The notes: a model not told the origin generated them from the letters alone. DNA of 64,000 nt from an uncultured Paracoccaceae bacterium (GCA_947497185.1 CANMFL010000003.1:248001-312000); one strand, 5' to 3'. Counted from the first letter of the stretch, positions 36,727 through 47,274 are shown. Made by a program: numbers and translations.

Positions 36727-38007
36727 ATGTTGACCGACGACTCGCTTGAATCTTACTTTGATGTGACCACTTCGCAAGGGAATGGTTGCGGACCACAGCT
36801 TCATGCGACGACCGCCAGTCGAAAGACGCTTAAACAACGGATATTCGAATTTGTAAGGTCTAGCGGGCAAGCAGCCCGCACCGATGTTTGCCGTGCGCTC
36901 GACATATCGCCCGGCTCTGCGACGACTTTGACCGCTGATTTGATCGAAAACGGGTTCCTGCGCGAAGTTGCCGGTGCGCCCCGTGAAAGCGGTCGTGGCC
37001 GCCCGCCCGTCGCATTAGAGGTCATCCCAGAGGCGAACTACGTCATCGGGATCAAATTATCGGACCAACATAGCACTGCCGTCTTGGCTGACTTTGCCGG
37101 AAATATGGTTGCCGATTGCACGATATCGCACCGCTCTTTACGTCGCGAAATATCTGAATTGCTGGACTATATCGGCACGTTGATGGACACGCTGCTGCAG
37201 CAATCGGACAAAACGTTGGACGATGTGCGGGCAGCAGGCATCGGTGTTTCAGGCATCGCAGATCACGATACAGGCGTGATTTTATGGTCGCCGTTTTTGA
37301 AGTTACGCAGCGTGGCCTTGGGCCCTGCATTTACCGAACGGTTTGGACTGCCCGTTTATATCGACAATGATGCCAATATGTTAACCCTTGCCGAGCTATG
37401 GTTTGGTGCGGGACGACGCATGGAAAACTTTGCCGTTGTCACGATTGAACACGGCGTCGGCATGGGCATGGTTGTGAACAATCAACTGTATCGTGGCGCC
37501 CAAGGTATGGGATTGGAACTGGGCCACACAAAGGTGCAGCTGGACGGTGCGTTGTGTCGATGCGGCCAGCGCGGATGTCTTGAAGCGTATCTGGCCGATT
37601 ATGCGCTCGCGCGGGAAGCTGCGACAGCGCTTGGTCGCCCCTTGGACACGGATCAAAGTCCGCAAGATATGCTGGAAAACCTGTTCACACAGGCGAAATC
37701 TGGGAACAAAGCGGCGCAGACGATCTTTAACCGCGCGGGACGGTTCTTGTCGCTAGGGCTGTCAAACGTCATTCAATTATTCGCCCCGCCTTTGATCATC
37801 TTGTCAGGCGAACGGATGCAATATGACTATCTATACGGCCAAGAGGTCATCGCAGAAATGCAGGCGTTAACCTTATCAGCGGGCCGGATACCGTGCAAAG
37901 TCGAGACCCACGCGTGGGGTGATTTGATTTGGGCACGGGGCGCATCGGCGCTGGCGTTATCGGCATTGACTGACACCTTATTCGCAAAAGAAGTTGTCGT
38001 CGCATGA
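36727..38007 (+). CDS. xylR: ROK family transcriptional regulator, XylR
   Basis: This 426-residue protein has an N-terminal winged helix-turn-helix (about 30-90: RKTLKQRIFEFVRSSGQAAR and following) and a ROK sugar-kinase-like domain with the zinc motif CRCGQRGCLEAY. It is divergent from xylF, so it most likely represses the xyl operon until xylose or a product is bound. The start at 36727 is chosen because it is near the expected N-terminus; upstream the frame runs antisense through xylF. Confidence 0.9.
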   Translation: MLTDDSLESYFDVTTSQGNGCGPQLHATTASRKTLKQRIFEFVRSSGQAARTDVCRALDISPGSATTLTADLIENGFLREVAGAPRESGRGRPPVALEVIPEANYVIGIKLSDQHSTAVLADFAGNMVADCTISHRSLRREISELLDYIGTLMDTLLQQSDKTLDDVRAAGIGVSGIADHDTGVILWSPFLKLRSVALGPAFTERFGLPVYIDNDANMLTLAELWFGAGRRMENFAVVTIEHGVGMGMVVNNQLYRGAQGMGLELGHTKVQLDGALCRCGQRGCLEAYLADYALAREAATALGRPLDTDQSPQDMLENLFTQAKSGNKAAQTIFNRAGRFLSLGLSNVIQLFAPPLIILSGERMQYDYLYGQEVIAEMQALTLSAGRIPCKVETHAWGDLIWARGASALALSALTDTLFAKEVVVA

Positions 38008-39482
38008 TGCGCTTTTTGGTAGCGTTCATCGGTTTAAGCAGCGCTGCGATAGCCGATCCGGAGTTTGAGAACCGCTCTGACGCGCTGCCAGAACATACCT
38101 ACGCCGGCGGTTGGGATCACTTTGTCGGCGGCGGCGTTGCTGTGTTTGACTGCAACGCGGACACCCTGCCCGACGTGTTTGTTGCAGGCGGCACGAACCC
38201 CGCTAAATTGATCCGCAATGATGGTGAATTTGCGTTCACCGACATGCCCGTGCCTGAACTGACAGGCGTGACCGGAGCATATCCGCTCGACATGGATGCG
38301 GACGGGGTGATGGATCTATTCGTGCTGCGTGTCGGTCCAAATGTCGTGCTAAAGGGCGGGACGGATTGCACGTTTACCGACGCCACCGCGGCCTTTGGCA
38401 TTCCACAAACCGATCAATGGACAACTGCCTTTACGGCTTGGTGGGAAGGGGGCCGGCCGACATTGGCGATTGGGAATTACGTTGACCAAACTGATCCCGA
38501 AGGCCCCTTTGAAGCCTGTGATACCAATGCGATTTTGCGGCCTACCTCAGAGGGTTATCAGGCCGAAACGTTAACACCCGGCTTTTGCCCCCTGTCGATG
38601 CTGGCCGCAAAAGATGCGCGTGGCAGACCCACTTTGCGGATTTCAAACGACCGCCATTATTATGTGAAGGGCGGGTATGAGCAGATGTGGGACATCGCTG
38701 ATCGGCGCTTTTTAGGCGCTGAAGATGGCTGGCAAAATGTCGCGCTTTGGGGGATGGGGATCGCGTCGCGTGACCTGAATGGCGACCTGCGCGACGAAGT
38801 GATGCTGACGTCGATGGGCGATCAACTGCTGCAACTGGCGCAACCCGATGGCACCTATCAGGCCGCCCCCTACGCGATTGGCACCTACGCCCAACGTCCC
38901 CATATTGGCGACGACGGTAGGCCGTCGACGGGGTGGCACGCCGAGTTTGGCGATGTGGATAACGACGGTTTGGCAGATCTGTTTATTGCCAAAGGGAATG
39001 TGGATCAAATGCCAGGCATGGCGACGCGCGACCCTAATAACCTGTTGATACAAAAGGACGATGGCACGTTTGTCGAGATGGCAAATTCAGCGGGGATTGC
39101 GATGACAGACCGATCTCGCGGCGCGGCTCTCGCGGATTTTGACCAAGACGGATTGCTGGATTTGATCGTCACAAACAGACGTGCGCCGCTAGAGCTTTAC
39201 CGTAATGTCACCAGCGAAACTGGTCATTGGTTGCGTGTGAAACTGGAACAATCCGGCGGCAATCCTGACGCGATTGGGGCTGTCGTCAGTTTTGAAACCG
39301 ATATTGGTGCGCAATCGCAGCAAGTCGTTGTGGGCGGCGGTCATGCTGGCGGCCAAGCCTTGCCGCTGCACTTTGGTTTGGGCGATATCGACAGCGTGGC
39401 GCTGGTTGTTACGTGGCCTGACGGGTTTGAAACCCGCCACCAAACCGACGATGTTAATCAAACGTTAGTGATTAGACGCTAG
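38004..39482 (+). CDS. Secreted FG-GAP/VCBS repeat and ASPIC/UnbV domain protein
   Basis: This 492-residue protein has a signal peptide (MRFLVAFIGLSSAAIA), several calcium-binding FG-GAP repeats (DCNADTLPDVFVAGG, DMDADGVMDLFVL, DVDNDGLADLFIA, DFDQDGLLDLIVT) and a C-terminal ASPIC/UnbV segment (DSVALVVTWPDG). Its ATG overlaps the xylR stop as ATGA. It ends in a 4-base overlap with the convergent peroxidase-like gene. Function unknown; a periplasmic or surface scaffold is likely. Confidence 0.85.
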   Translation: MMRFLVAFIGLSSAAIADPEFENRSDALPEHTYAGGWDHFVGGGVAVFDCNADTLPDVFVAGGTNPAKLIRNDGEFAFTDMPVPELTGVTGAYPLDMDADGVMDLFVLRVGPNVVLKGGTDCTFTDATAAFGIPQTDQWTTAFTAWWEGGRPTLAIGNYVDQTDPEGPFEACDTNAILRPTSEGYQAETLTPGFCPLSMLAAKDARGRPTLRISNDRHYYVKGGYEQMWDIADRRFLGAEDGWQNVALWGMGIASRDLNGDLRDEVMLTSMGDQLLQLAQPDGTYQAAPYAIGTYAQRPHIGDDGRPSTGWHAEFGDVDNDGLADLFIAKGNVDQMPGMATRDPNNLLIQKDDGTFVEMANSAGIAMTDRSRGAALADFDQDGLLDLIVTNRRAPLELYRNVTSETGHWLRVKLEQSGGNPDAIGAVVSFETDIGAQSQQVVVGGGHAGGQALPLHFGLGDIDSVALVVTWPDGFETRHQTDDVNQTLVIRR

Positions 39483-40807
39483 TCCGCTGCTGGTACGGGT
39501 AGTCCGCTCGGGACTTCGTCGGGAATGCCGAGTCGTCCTGTTAACGCCTGTGAGTCGGTCAATGTGTTGAGGAAAGCAATTAATGCCGTGATGTCATCGT
39601 CGCGCAGCGTAACAGGCGTCGTGGTGACCGCAGTTAAAATCGCGGCAACTTGTGTCGCGTCATTCATTACGGTAAAGTCGTCGGCATCAAACGCAGGCAA
39701 CACCGCTTGGTTTTGGTCATAATTGGCTAGCCCAACCGCCGGATCAGTGTGCGCTGTGATAAATGCACGTAATTCTTTGTGCGCTCCCGCGTGTCCGTAA
39801 GGCGCGGTCAAAGCAACGTTGCGCAAAGACGGCGTGCGAAATGCGTAGAGATCAGCCGTGTTTCCAGTGACGCGGAAACGACCCTCGTCGCGGTAGTGTT
39901 CCTCGAACGTTTCGGATTTCCCGGGTCCGATTTGCGGCGCTCCCATAGCGTGAAAACCATGATCCGTCAGGAAAGGACCGCTGTGACAGCCCGCACATCC
40001 AGCATCGCCATAGAACAAATCCATGCCGTCTTTCGCTTGGCCTGTCAGGACATGCTCACCACGCAGGACCGCATCAAATTCCGACGTATCCGACCGCCAT
40101 TCATGCGCCATAAAGACGGCGATCGCGTCGGAAATGTCCGTGAATTCAATGTCATCTGGTGACATGACATGCGGATAGACCTGCGTCATCATCGCCGCAT
40201 ATTCAGGAATATCAGCGACCCGCCGCGCGATCAAATCCCACGCCCCACCTTCGCCTGTAATCAGGCCTTGGCGCACGGCACGCCCGATCTCATTTTCACG
40301 GTGTGATCCTGCCATTTCATCACGGCTCAGCACGGGAAACATCGTTTGCGCAGACAGCACCGACGCGAACCCTGTTACCATGTCGGCGTCCATTGGCGTT
40401 CGAATGCCACCGGGCCGCGACGCATCCGCCTCAAGCCTGCCATCGTGAAACATGACTGTGAATTCATGCGCACCGAGGTTGAACAACGCGGGGGCGTTGC
40501 GTGGAATGCGCTGTTCGGGGATGTTATCGGGATCAACGATGCGGTCGGCGCCTAGCCCGATGCCGCCGTCGCCGATCGACAACGACACGCCATCTGCCGT
40601 GCCAAACGCGGGATGGTGGCAAGTGGCACAGGCAACGGTTTTATTGCCCGACAGGATTGGGTCATAGAACAGTAATTGCCCCAACCGCGCCTCGTCCAGA
40701 TTGACCGGCGCATAGGTTTCGTCGGTGATTGGGTCTGGCAAGGTTTGGGCATTGCTCAAGTTCGCCCAAGCGACAAAGCAAGCCGATATTTTCAACGTTT
40801 TCAACAT
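39479..40807 (-). CDS. Di-heme cytochrome c peroxidase / MauG family protein
   Basis: This 442-residue periplasmic protein has a signal peptide (possible cut after LSNA) and two heme sites, CATCH near residue 60 and CAGCH near residue 270. Conserved Pro/His segments include AFGTADGVSLS and APYGHAGAH. The family includes bacterial peroxidases and MauG-type modifying enzymes; reducing partner and substrate are unknown. The start at 40807 follows the signal peptide. Frames upstream to 40852 are less likely. Confidence 0.87.
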   Translation of the reverse strand: MLKTLKISACFVAWANLSNAQTLPDPITDETYAPVNLDEARLGQLLFYDPILSGNKTVACATCHHPAFGTADGVSLSIGDGGIGLGADRIVDPDNIPEQRIPRNAPALFNLGAHEFTVMFHDGRLEADASRPGGIRTPMDADMVTGFASVLSAQTMFPVLSRDEMAGSHRENEIGRAVRQGLITGEGGAWDLIARRVADIPEYAAMMTQVYPHVMSPDDIEFTDISDAIAVFMAHEWRSDTSEFDAVLRGEHVLTGQAKDGMDLFYGDAGCAGCHSGPFLTDHGFHAMGAPQIGPGKSETFEEHYRDEGRFRVTGNTADLYAFRTPSLRNVALTAPYGHAGAHKELRAFITAHTDPAVGLANYDQNQAVLPAFDADDFTVMNDATQVAAILTAVTTTPVTLRDDDITALIAFLNTLTDSQALTGRLGIPDEVPSGLPVPAAD

Positions 40808-40865
40808 GAAGCGCGTTTCATTCAAATGGCCCCTGCCCGACCTGACGGGCAAAAGGGCGTGTGTC

Positions 40866-41705
40866 TTAAGACTTTTTCCGGTCGTCGATCACGTTCATGC
40901 CTGCAAGGCCGGAATTGCCAAGTTCAACGCTCGCGAATGGCCCACCGTGACACATGTGCCCGGGATCATGCGGATCGAGAACATCAGCTTCGGCCAATAC
41001 GTCGGCGGCAAAGTCCTCGGCATTATCCTTTGGGCGATACCCCAAGAACGCGGCTTTGGCGTTATCCACGGGGGCGCGGTCATTGTTGGACACGCCGTAG
41101 ATGACTGCAAAACCAGTGACCGGAGTGTCGATGCAGCGCGTGACCAATTGGATCAAATCATCGTAGGATAACCATGATCCGAGAGCGCGTGGATTGTTCA
41201 CTTGGGCGGCAGATAGGATACGCATGTGGACGCTTTCCAGCCCGCGTTTTTCCCAATACATGCGCCCCAAATCTTCGGTAAAGCATTTGGCCAAGCCGTA
41301 GAATGTGTCGGGCCGATGCGCGACCTCTGTGTTGATAAATTCGTTTTTGGGGTACATGCCGACCGCGTGGATCGAGCTGCCGTAAATTACGCGCCGCACA
41401 CCATGTTTATGCGCGGCTTCCCAGACGTTGTAAGAGCCGACGAAATTCGGGCCGAGTAATTCTTCGAACGGGGCTTCGTCCACGATTGCGCCCATGTGCA
41501 CGACCATTTCTGCGCCTTCGATAACGCCCATCATGTCGTCGAAATTGGCAAGGTCGGCCTTGATAAAGGTTTCGCCCTCGTAGAGATTGCCCACGTCGTT
41601 GATGTCCGTCGACACCAATTCATCGCAGAGTTTCGACAGCGGCTCGCGTAGGTAGGACCCAAGTCGACCAGCTGCACCTGTCAGGACGAGTTTTTTCAGT
41701 TTCAT
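40866..41705 (-). CDS. Uronate dehydrogenase-like NAD(P)-dependent SDR
   Basis: This 279-residue extended short-chain dehydrogenase has the nucleotide loop TGAAGRLGSYL (residues 9-19) and the catalytic YGLAK. The pattern VIYGSSIHAVGMYP matches uronate dehydrogenase (which oxidises glucuronate or galacturonate to aldarolactone). The name is a good guess rather than proved; other sugar dehydrogenases have the same fold. It lies in a minus-strand cluster with the FAD enzyme and peroxidase. Confidence 0.8.
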   Translation of the reverse strand: MKLKKLVLTGAAGRLGSYLREPLSKLCDELVSTDINDVGNLYEGETFIKADLANFDDMMGVIEGAEMVVHMGAIVDEAPFEELLGPNFVGSYNVWEAAHKHGVRRVIYGSSIHAVGMYPKNEFINTEVAHRPDTFYGLAKCFTEDLGRMYWEKRGLESVHMRILSAAQVNNPRALGSWLSYDDLIQLVTRCIDTPVTGFAVIYGVSNNDRAPVDNAKAAFLGYRPKDNAEDFAADVLAEADVLDPHDPGHMCHGGPFASVELGNSGLAGMNVIDDRKKS

Positions 41706-41772
41706 GGTGGGCCTTTCTGATATTTCGATTTCTTCACCCGCATAGACGGTACGGGTCTCACTAAATGCGGCG

Positions 41773-42981
41773 TTAGATCACCGCTTTTTCGATAAACCTT
41801 TCCCCCGCAAGGACACGCTCAAACGCAAACGGCGTCATGTCCAGCGTCCGATATTCCCCATAGGTCAGCAGCTCTGCCATGGCGCGCCCCATTGCTGGCG
41901 ATTGTTGCAAGCCGTGGCCCGAAAACCCGTTAAGGAACATAAAATTCGTAACCTCGGGATGCGCCCCGATGACCGCGTTTTGATCAAGCGTATTATAGGC
42001 ATAATGCCCGGTCCATTCAGTCACAACCTTGATCGCTTCAAACTGCGGAATACGGGTCGCGATGATCGGCCAGACGTAGTTTTCCCAACGCGCGTGATCC
42101 ATGGCAAAATCAGTCGGATCAACGGCAAGATCATCCTCGACGTCAGGTGCCGCGCCTGCCAGATAAGTTGTTGGCCCGTCTTGCCGCATGTGGATACCCG
42201 ACGGATCAACCGTCAAGGGCAAGTCGCGATCTAATGGTATCTGTGCATTAAATATCCACGTGAATCGCTTACGTGGTTCAACAGGAAGTGAAATTCCCGC
42301 CATTTTTGCGGTTAGTGCCCCACGCGATCCCGACGCATTTACAACCTGCCCGCACGCAACAACATCGCCGCTTTCCAGCGTCACAGATTGCACACGCCCG
42401 CCCTGCACATCCATCGCAACAACCTTGTTACTGATATATTCCACCCCGTTGTCACGTGCGCCGCGCCGCCACCAATCGAACACAGTGCCGCCGTCCCAAT
42501 ATCCTTCGTCTTTACGATTGATAGACCCCAGTTGGATGTCGTCCAGCTGATAAAATGGATATCGCTCCAGAATTTCATTTCGCCCTAACAACTCAGTTTC
42601 CGCACCCGCCGCAAGCTGCACCTTTTGGTTTTCGCGCAACGTCGCAGTCAGCGCATCATTGTCCGACAGATACAGGTATCCGTAGTTTTGAATTGTCAGA
42701 TCCGGCACCCGCGGATCGCCGCCCATGTAACTGCGCAGATTTTTCACAAAATCCGCCGCAAATTGCGAGATCCGCACGTTAATCTCGTTCGAGAATTGTT
42801 GCCGCATGCAACTATTGGAATGGGCCGTGGACGAATTCACGTAGCTGCCGTCCATTTCGACGACCAGAACACGCCCCTGAAAACCCGCCATAGTGCTTAG
42901 AAACCACGCCGTTGATGATCCCATCATCGCGCCGCCGACGATGACGATATCGTAACTGCTGTGCTTTGGCGTTTGGGTCAT
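41773..42981 (-). CDS. FAD-dependent oxidoreductase (DAO family)
   Basis: This 402-residue enzyme has the FAD-binding DIVIVGGAMMGSSTAWFLS (about residues 10-28), the variable middle domain and a C-terminal GFSGHGLQQSPAMGRAMAELL typical of D-amino-acid-oxidase-like dehydrogenases (sarcosine, glycine, FOXRED1-like). Substrate unknown. It lies on the same strand 70 bases downstream of acr3; co-transcription is possible. Confidence 0.85.
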   Translation of the reverse strand: MTQTPKHSSYDIVIVGGAMMGSSTAWFLSTMAGFQGRVLVVEMDGSYVNSSTAHSNSCMRQQFSNEINVRISQFAADFVKNLRSYMGGDPRVPDLTIQNYGYLYLSDNDALTATLRENQKVQLAAGAETELLGRNEILERYPFYQLDDIQLGSINRKDEGYWDGGTVFDWWRRGARDNGVEYISNKVVAMDVQGGRVQSVTLESGDVVACGQVVNASGSRGALTAKMAGISLPVEPRKRFTWIFNAQIPLDRDLPLTVDPSGIHMRQDGPTTYLAGAAPDVEDDLAVDPTDFAMDHARWENYVWPIIATRIPQFEAIKVVTEWTGHYAYNTLDQNAVIGAHPEVTNFMFLNGFSGHGLQQSPAMGRAMAELLTYGEYRTLDMTPFAFERVLAGERFIEKAVI

Positions 42982-43051
42982 GTCGCATCGGTCCCTTCGT
43001 CACTGTTTTGAACAGTCTAGAAGGAAGTCCGCGATATAATCCAATCATTTG

Positions 43052-44068
43052 CTATCGCTCGGGCGCAAATTTTTCGCGTGTCCGGTTGGCGAACGCGACA
43101 AGCGTTAACATCACGGGGACTTCGACCAGTACCCCCACGACCGTTGCAAGCGCGGCGCCAGAGTTTAGCCCGAACAGGCTGATCGCCACAGCGACCGCCA
43201 ATTCAAAGAAGTTCGACGTCCCGATCAACGCACAGGGGGCCGCGATGCGATGCGGCACTTTTAATGCAAAAGCCGCGGCATAGGCGATGGCAAAGATACC
43301 ATAGCTTTGCAGGATAATCGGCACGGCGATCAGCACAATGATAAACGGTTTCGCCACGATGACTTGGCCTTGCAGGCCGAACAGGATCATAACTGTGACG
43401 ATCAGCCCAACCACGGAATAGGGTTTTACTCGCGCTTGAAATATTTCGATTGCCGCCTCTGAACCAAGCCGTTTTCGCGTGATCAGCCCTGCGACAAGCG
43501 GCAGTGCGATGAACAACAAAACCGATAAAACCAAGGTCGACCAGGGCACTGTGATGTCCGTCACGCCCAGCAAGAACGCGACAATCGGCGCGAAGGCGAT
43601 GACCATGATCAAGTCGTTCACCGAGACTTGGAGCAGCATATAGGTTTCGTCGCCGCGCGTCAGTTGCGACCACACAAACACCATCGCCGTGCAAGGCGCC
43701 GCGCCGAGCAAGATCAAGCCTGCGATATATTGCATCGCGTCTTCGGGCTGTATCCAAGGCGCGAAGATGTATTGGAAAAACAGCACGGCTAATGCGGCCA
43801 TGGAGAACGGCTTTATCAGCCAATTAACGACCAGCGTGATCATCAATCCGCGCGGTTGTTTTGCCACGTTTTTGAGCGATCTCGGATCGACGCCGACCAT
43901 CATGGGATAGACCATCGCCCAGATCAGCACTGCGACGACAAGGTTAACGCTCGCGACTTCGGCCGCAGCGATTGCCGTGACCAAAACGGGCGCGATATTG
44001 CCCAAAAGGATGCCCGCGACCATTGCCAATGCGATCCAAAGTGACAGGTATTTCTCAAATATATTCAC
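43052..44068 (-). CDS. acr3: Arsenite efflux transporter Acr3
   Basis: This 338-residue protein has ten membrane segments and Acr3 signatures: [18 protein letters not shown] with the essential Cys, and [12 protein letters not shown]. It exports arsenite driven by the proton motive force. The GTG at 44068 overlaps the arsJ stop as GTGA and has AAAGG upstream; a long ATG-start frame to 44155 would overlap arsJ by 90 bases. Confidence 0.93.
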   Translation of the reverse strand: MNIFEKYLSLWIALAMVAGILLGNIAPVLVTAIAAAEVASVNLVVAVLIWAMVYPMMVGVDPRSLKNVAKQPRGLMITLVVNWLIKPFSMAALAVLFFQYIFAPWIQPEDAMQYIAGLILLGAAPCTAMVFVWSQLTRGDETYMLLQVSVNDLIMVIAFAPIVAFLLGVTDITVPWSTLVLSVLLFIALPLVAGLITRKRLGSEAAIEIFQARVKPYSVVGLIVTVMILFGLQGQVIVAKPFIIVLIAVPIILQSYGIFAIAYAAAFALKVPHRIAAPCALIGTSNFFELAVAVAISLFGLNSGAALATVVGVLVEVPVMLTLVAFANRTREKFAPER

Positions 44069-45330
44069 GCGGTGGCCTTTAGGATTTGGGGTGACTTCAG
44101 TCGCGCGACGCAAAGCCAACTGAGGGCAATCATGACGGCAGCAGTGCCAAGGCACATCGCTAGACCGCCGATTTGATAGGTCAGACCGGACAAAAGCGTG
44201 CCGACCAGCCGACCAGCCGCGTTCGCCATGTAGTAAAAACCGACGTCCATTGTGACTCGATTTTTATCGGTGAAGTTCAAGATTAAGAACGAATGCAGCG
44301 CAGAGTTCACCGCGAAAATACCGCCGAAGACGAGCAGGCCCATTACGATTATTATGGTTAACGTAGTGGACGGTTCGGGCGTGACCCAAACCAACGCGGC
44401 TAACAACAACGGGACCGCGATCAATCCGCCGGCCCAGCGCTTGGCTTGGTCTAATATTTGCGTTTCCGTCCTTGACGCTGCGCGTAGGATGCGGGGCGCC
44501 CAGCCTTGCACGACCCCGTACAGGATCGTCCACACCGCCATGAATGCGCCGATCATAAAGAATGCGGCGCGTTTGCTGTCCACGCTGCCGTCTGACAAAA
44601 CGGCGTAGAAATAGATCGGGATGCCGACGACGAACCAGACATCTCTTGCGCCGAACAGGAATAAACGTGCGGCGCTGAGCCAGTTGATATTGCGATTTTT
44701 GGACAAAACCTCAGAGAACTTTGCGCCTTTGCGCCCTGCTGGCAGCCCCGAAGGCATCCCGATCATCACACCGATCAGGATCACGAACAGAATTGCGGCC
44801 ATGGTTAATACCGAAGGTACAAATCCAAACGCCGCCAGCAATGCCGCACCCAACAGGAATCCACCGCCTTTCACCGCGTTTTTCGATCCGGTGAGGACTG
44901 CAACCCAGCGGAATAGTCCGCCGTCATTGGTCGGAGCGAGGATCTTAACAGCGCTTTTCGAGCTCATCTTGGCGAGGTCTTTCGCGACGCCGGACGCCCC
45001 TTGCACGAGCATCACAAACACGACCGACGCGGTGATGCTCCAAGCAGGATCAAGCCGCGCCAAGGCCAGCAATGCCACGACCTGTAAGGTTAACCCCGCA
45101 TAAAGCGTTGATGTCAAACCGAAACGCGCAGCAATCCAGCCTGCCGACAGGTTCGTGACCACGCCTGCGATTTCGTAAAGCACGAAGAGGTAAGCCAACT
45201 GCACGGGCGAAAATCCAAGCGTGTGGAAATGCAAAAGCACCAGCATCCGCAACGCGCCGTCGGTTAACATAAACGCCCAATAGGCCGCCGTGACGGTGAT
45301 ATAGGCGGTGAAACCAGCGGAGCGGGTCAC
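44065..45330 (-). CDS. arsJ: Organoarsenical efflux MFS transporter ArsJ
   Basis: This 421-residue protein has about 11-12 membrane segments and ArsJ-like features: [19 protein letters not shown] and [19 protein letters not shown]. It exports 1-arseno-3-phosphoglycerate, the product of the adjacent GAPDH. GTG start at 45330 overlaps the GAPDH stop as GTGA. Together with GAPDH it gives arsenate resistance without reduction. Confidence 0.93.
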   Translation of the reverse strand: MTRSAGFTAYITVTAAYWAFMLTDGALRMLVLLHFHTLGFSPVQLAYLFVLYEIAGVVTNLSAGWIAARFGLTSTLYAGLTLQVVALLALARLDPAWSITASVVFVMLVQGASGVAKDLAKMSSKSAVKILAPTNDGGLFRWVAVLTGSKNAVKGGGFLLGAALLAAFGFVPSVLTMAAILFVILIGVMIGMPSGLPAGRKGAKFSEVLSKNRNINWLSAARLFLFGARDVWFVVGIPIYFYAVLSDGSVDSKRAAFFMIGAFMAVWTILYGVVQGWAPRILRAASRTETQILDQAKRWAGGLIAVPLLLAALVWVTPEPSTTLTIIIVMGLLVFGGIFAVNSALHSFLILNFTDKNRVTMDVGFYYMANAAGRLVGTLLSGLTYQIGGLAMCLGTAAVMIALSWLCVARLKSPQILKATA

Positions 45331-46325
45331 AGCGATCCGCCGACCATCAGTGCCACATCGGCGAGGCGATGCGCGTAGCCGTATTCGTTGTCGTACCATG
45401 CGTAGATTTTCACCTGCGTCCCGTTCACCACCATGGTGGAAGGCGCGTCGATGATGCAGCTGCGTTTGTCGTTGGTGTAATCACTGGAGACCAGAGGGCG
45501 AGTTTCATAGCCCAAGATGCCCCTCAACGGACCTTCGGCGGCGGCTTGAAACAGCGCATTCACCTCGTCGACGGTGGTCTCCCGCGTCATTTCAAACACG
45601 CAGTCGGTGATTGATGCGTTCAGCAGGGGCACACGCACAGCGTGCCCGTTTAATTTGCCCTTTAGTTCAGGGTAGATCAGAGTGATTGCCGTCGCGGACC
45701 CCGTTGTCGTGGGGATCAAGTTGGTTAACGCAGACCGCGCGCGCCGCAAATCCTTGGCCGGACGGTCCACGATGGTTTGCGTGTTGGTCACGTCGTGGAT
45801 TGTTGTGATCGAGCCATGTTTGATCCCGATGCTGTCCTGCAAAACCTTAACCACGGGCGCGAGGCAATTCGTCGTGCAACTGGCCGCCGTGATGATTTGA
45901 TGGTTGACCGGATCATAGCTGTCGTCATTCACGCCGTAGACAATATTCGCAGTTGGGCCGTCTTTGACTGGCGCGGATACGATAACTTTACGGACACCAG
46001 CGGTGAAATACGGCGCGAGTTTGGCTTCGGTTTTAAAGGCTCCGGTGCAATCAATCATGACATCGACGCCATCCAAAGGCAGGTCTTGCATATTGCTGGC
46101 GTTCGTCACGGGGATGCGGATGCCGTCGATTGTGATTGCGGTCTCATCAAACGAAAACGTGGCGGGCCAGCGGCCATGCACTGAATCGAATTCGAGTAAA
46201 TGCGCGTGCATCTCGGGGTCGCCCTGCGCGTCGTTCATGAATGCGATCTTTGCGCCACTTTCCAAAAGCGGACGTAGCGCGAGCTTTCCCATCCGCCCAA
46301 GGCCGTTCAATGCGTAGGTCGTCAT
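45327..46325 (-). CDS. ArsJ-associated glyceraldehyde-3-phosphate dehydrogenase
   Basis: This 332-residue enzyme has the NAD-binding [16 protein letters not shown] and the catalytic [15 protein letters not shown] (Cys near 151). Its place in the arsenic operon before arsJ points to the arsenate-linked paralogue that makes the unstable 1-arseno-3-phosphoglycerate, rather than the glycolytic enzyme. It follows the regulator gene by 6 bases. Confidence 0.93.
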   Translation of the reverse strand: MTTYALNGLGRMGKLALRPLLESGAKIAFMNDAQGDPEMHAHLLEFDSVHGRWPATFSFDETAITIDGIRIPVTNASNMQDLPLDGVDVMIDCTGAFKTEAKLAPYFTAGVRKVIVSAPVKDGPTANIVYGVNDDSYDPVNHQIITAASCTTNCLAPVVKVLQDSIGIKHGSITTIHDVTNTQTIVDRPAKDLRRARSALTNLIPTTTGSATAITLIYPELKGKLNGHAVRVPLLNASITDCVFEMTRETTVDEVNALFQAAAEGPLRGILGYETRPLVSSDYTNDKRSCIIDAPSTMVVNGTQVKIYAWYDNEYGYAHRLADVALMVGGSL

Positions 46326-46331
46326 GACATT

Positions 46332-47174
46332 TTAATCCTTTGATAAGGTTAATTTGCTGATCTCATCGACATGTTTTTGCAACGCGCTGCGGTCCAGACT
46401 TTCGAACGAAAGCGACGTGAACGCGGCAATTTTATTGCGCAGAGCGTCAAAGGTGTTCTGGAACGCGAGACGCTTTTGCGTGATTGTTCCGTCGACACTG
46501 GCGGGATCGGGCATGCCCCAATGGCTCGCGATGGGCTGGCCTTGCCACGTCGGGCAATCTTCGTTCGCGGCCCGGTCACACACGGTAAAGACAAAATCCA
46601 TCTGCGGTGCGTCGGGACCCTGAAACTCTGTCACGCTTTTTGACCGTAGCTGCGTGGTTTCAAACCCGTTTGCCACGAGCACGTCGATTGCAGTCGGGTT
46701 CAGATCGGACCGATGCGCGGTGCCTGCGGAATAGGCGTTGAAGCGGTCGCTTGCGGTATCTCGCAAGATTGCTTCGGCAAGGATCGAGCGGGCGGAATTA
46801 CCGGAACAAATGAACAGGACGTTCAGTTTTTTGTCGGTTGGTAGCGGTGCAGTTTGGATCAGGTCAGCCAATTGTGGGGCGCACAAATCGGCCCTGCCGC
46901 CGCAGCAATCAAAGAACAGGCCAGTGACGACTTCGCCAGCGGCGGCCAAATTGATTTTGTAGAGAAGTTTTGTGCCTTCGCGGCGCTGCGATATCAGGCC
47001 CGTTTGGGTCAATGCGGATAGATAAACCGAAGCCGAGCTTGGCTTTAGCCCCAAGACGCTGACGATTTCGCCTGCTGGTAATTCGTCTGGACAACGCCGC
47101 ATGAGCAAGCGGAACACGGCCATGCGGTGCGGGTGGCTGAGTGTAGCGAGACGGTCTGTAAGTATTGATTCCAT
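46332..47174 (-). CDS. Fused ArsR-type repressor and arsenate reductase (ArsR-ArsC)
   Basis: This 280-residue protein joins an N-terminal ArsR winged helix (residues 1-85; GLKPSSASVYLSALTQTGLI) to a C-terminal low-molecular-weight phosphatase-type arsenate reductase. The active-site loop is ICSGNSARS with Cys123, and the further Cys199 and Cys207 fit the thioredoxin-type mechanism. Between the domains lies FDCCGGRADLC (Cys90, Cys91, Cys98), which resembles the Cys-Cys...Cys arsenite site at the C-terminus of some ArsR proteins. It probably both represses the operon and reduces arsenate. Confidence 0.92.
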   Translation of the reverse strand: MESILTDRLATLSHPHRMAVFRLLMRRCPDELPAGEIVSVLGLKPSSASVYLSALTQTGLISQRREGTKLLYKINLAAAGEVVTGLFFDCCGGRADLCAPQLADLIQTAPLPTDKKLNVLFICSGNSARSILAEAILRDTASDRFNAYSAGTAHRSDLNPTAIDVLVANGFETTQLRSKSVTEFQGPDAPQMDFVFTVCDRAANEDCPTWQGQPIASHWGMPDPASVDGTITQKRLAFQNTFDALRNKIAAFTSLSFESLDRSALQKHVDEISKLTLSKD

Positions 47175-47187
47175 ATTTCGTGAATAT
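47173..47187. promoter_or_regulatory. Candidate ArsR operator
   Basis: ATATT-TCGTG-AATAT (arms at 47173-47177 and 47183-47187) is a perfect 5-bp inverted repeat with a 5-base spacer, overlapping the start codon of the ArsR-ArsC gene. ArsR proteins often bind AT-rich dyads of this kind. This suggests autorepression. Confidence 0.4.
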
Positions 47188-47274
47188 TGGAATTATGTAG
47201 ATCACGTCAAGCGGGATCTCTGCCCAGCGCGAGAGACACACAATAATGACAACGCCACCTACCCCACAGCGTGT

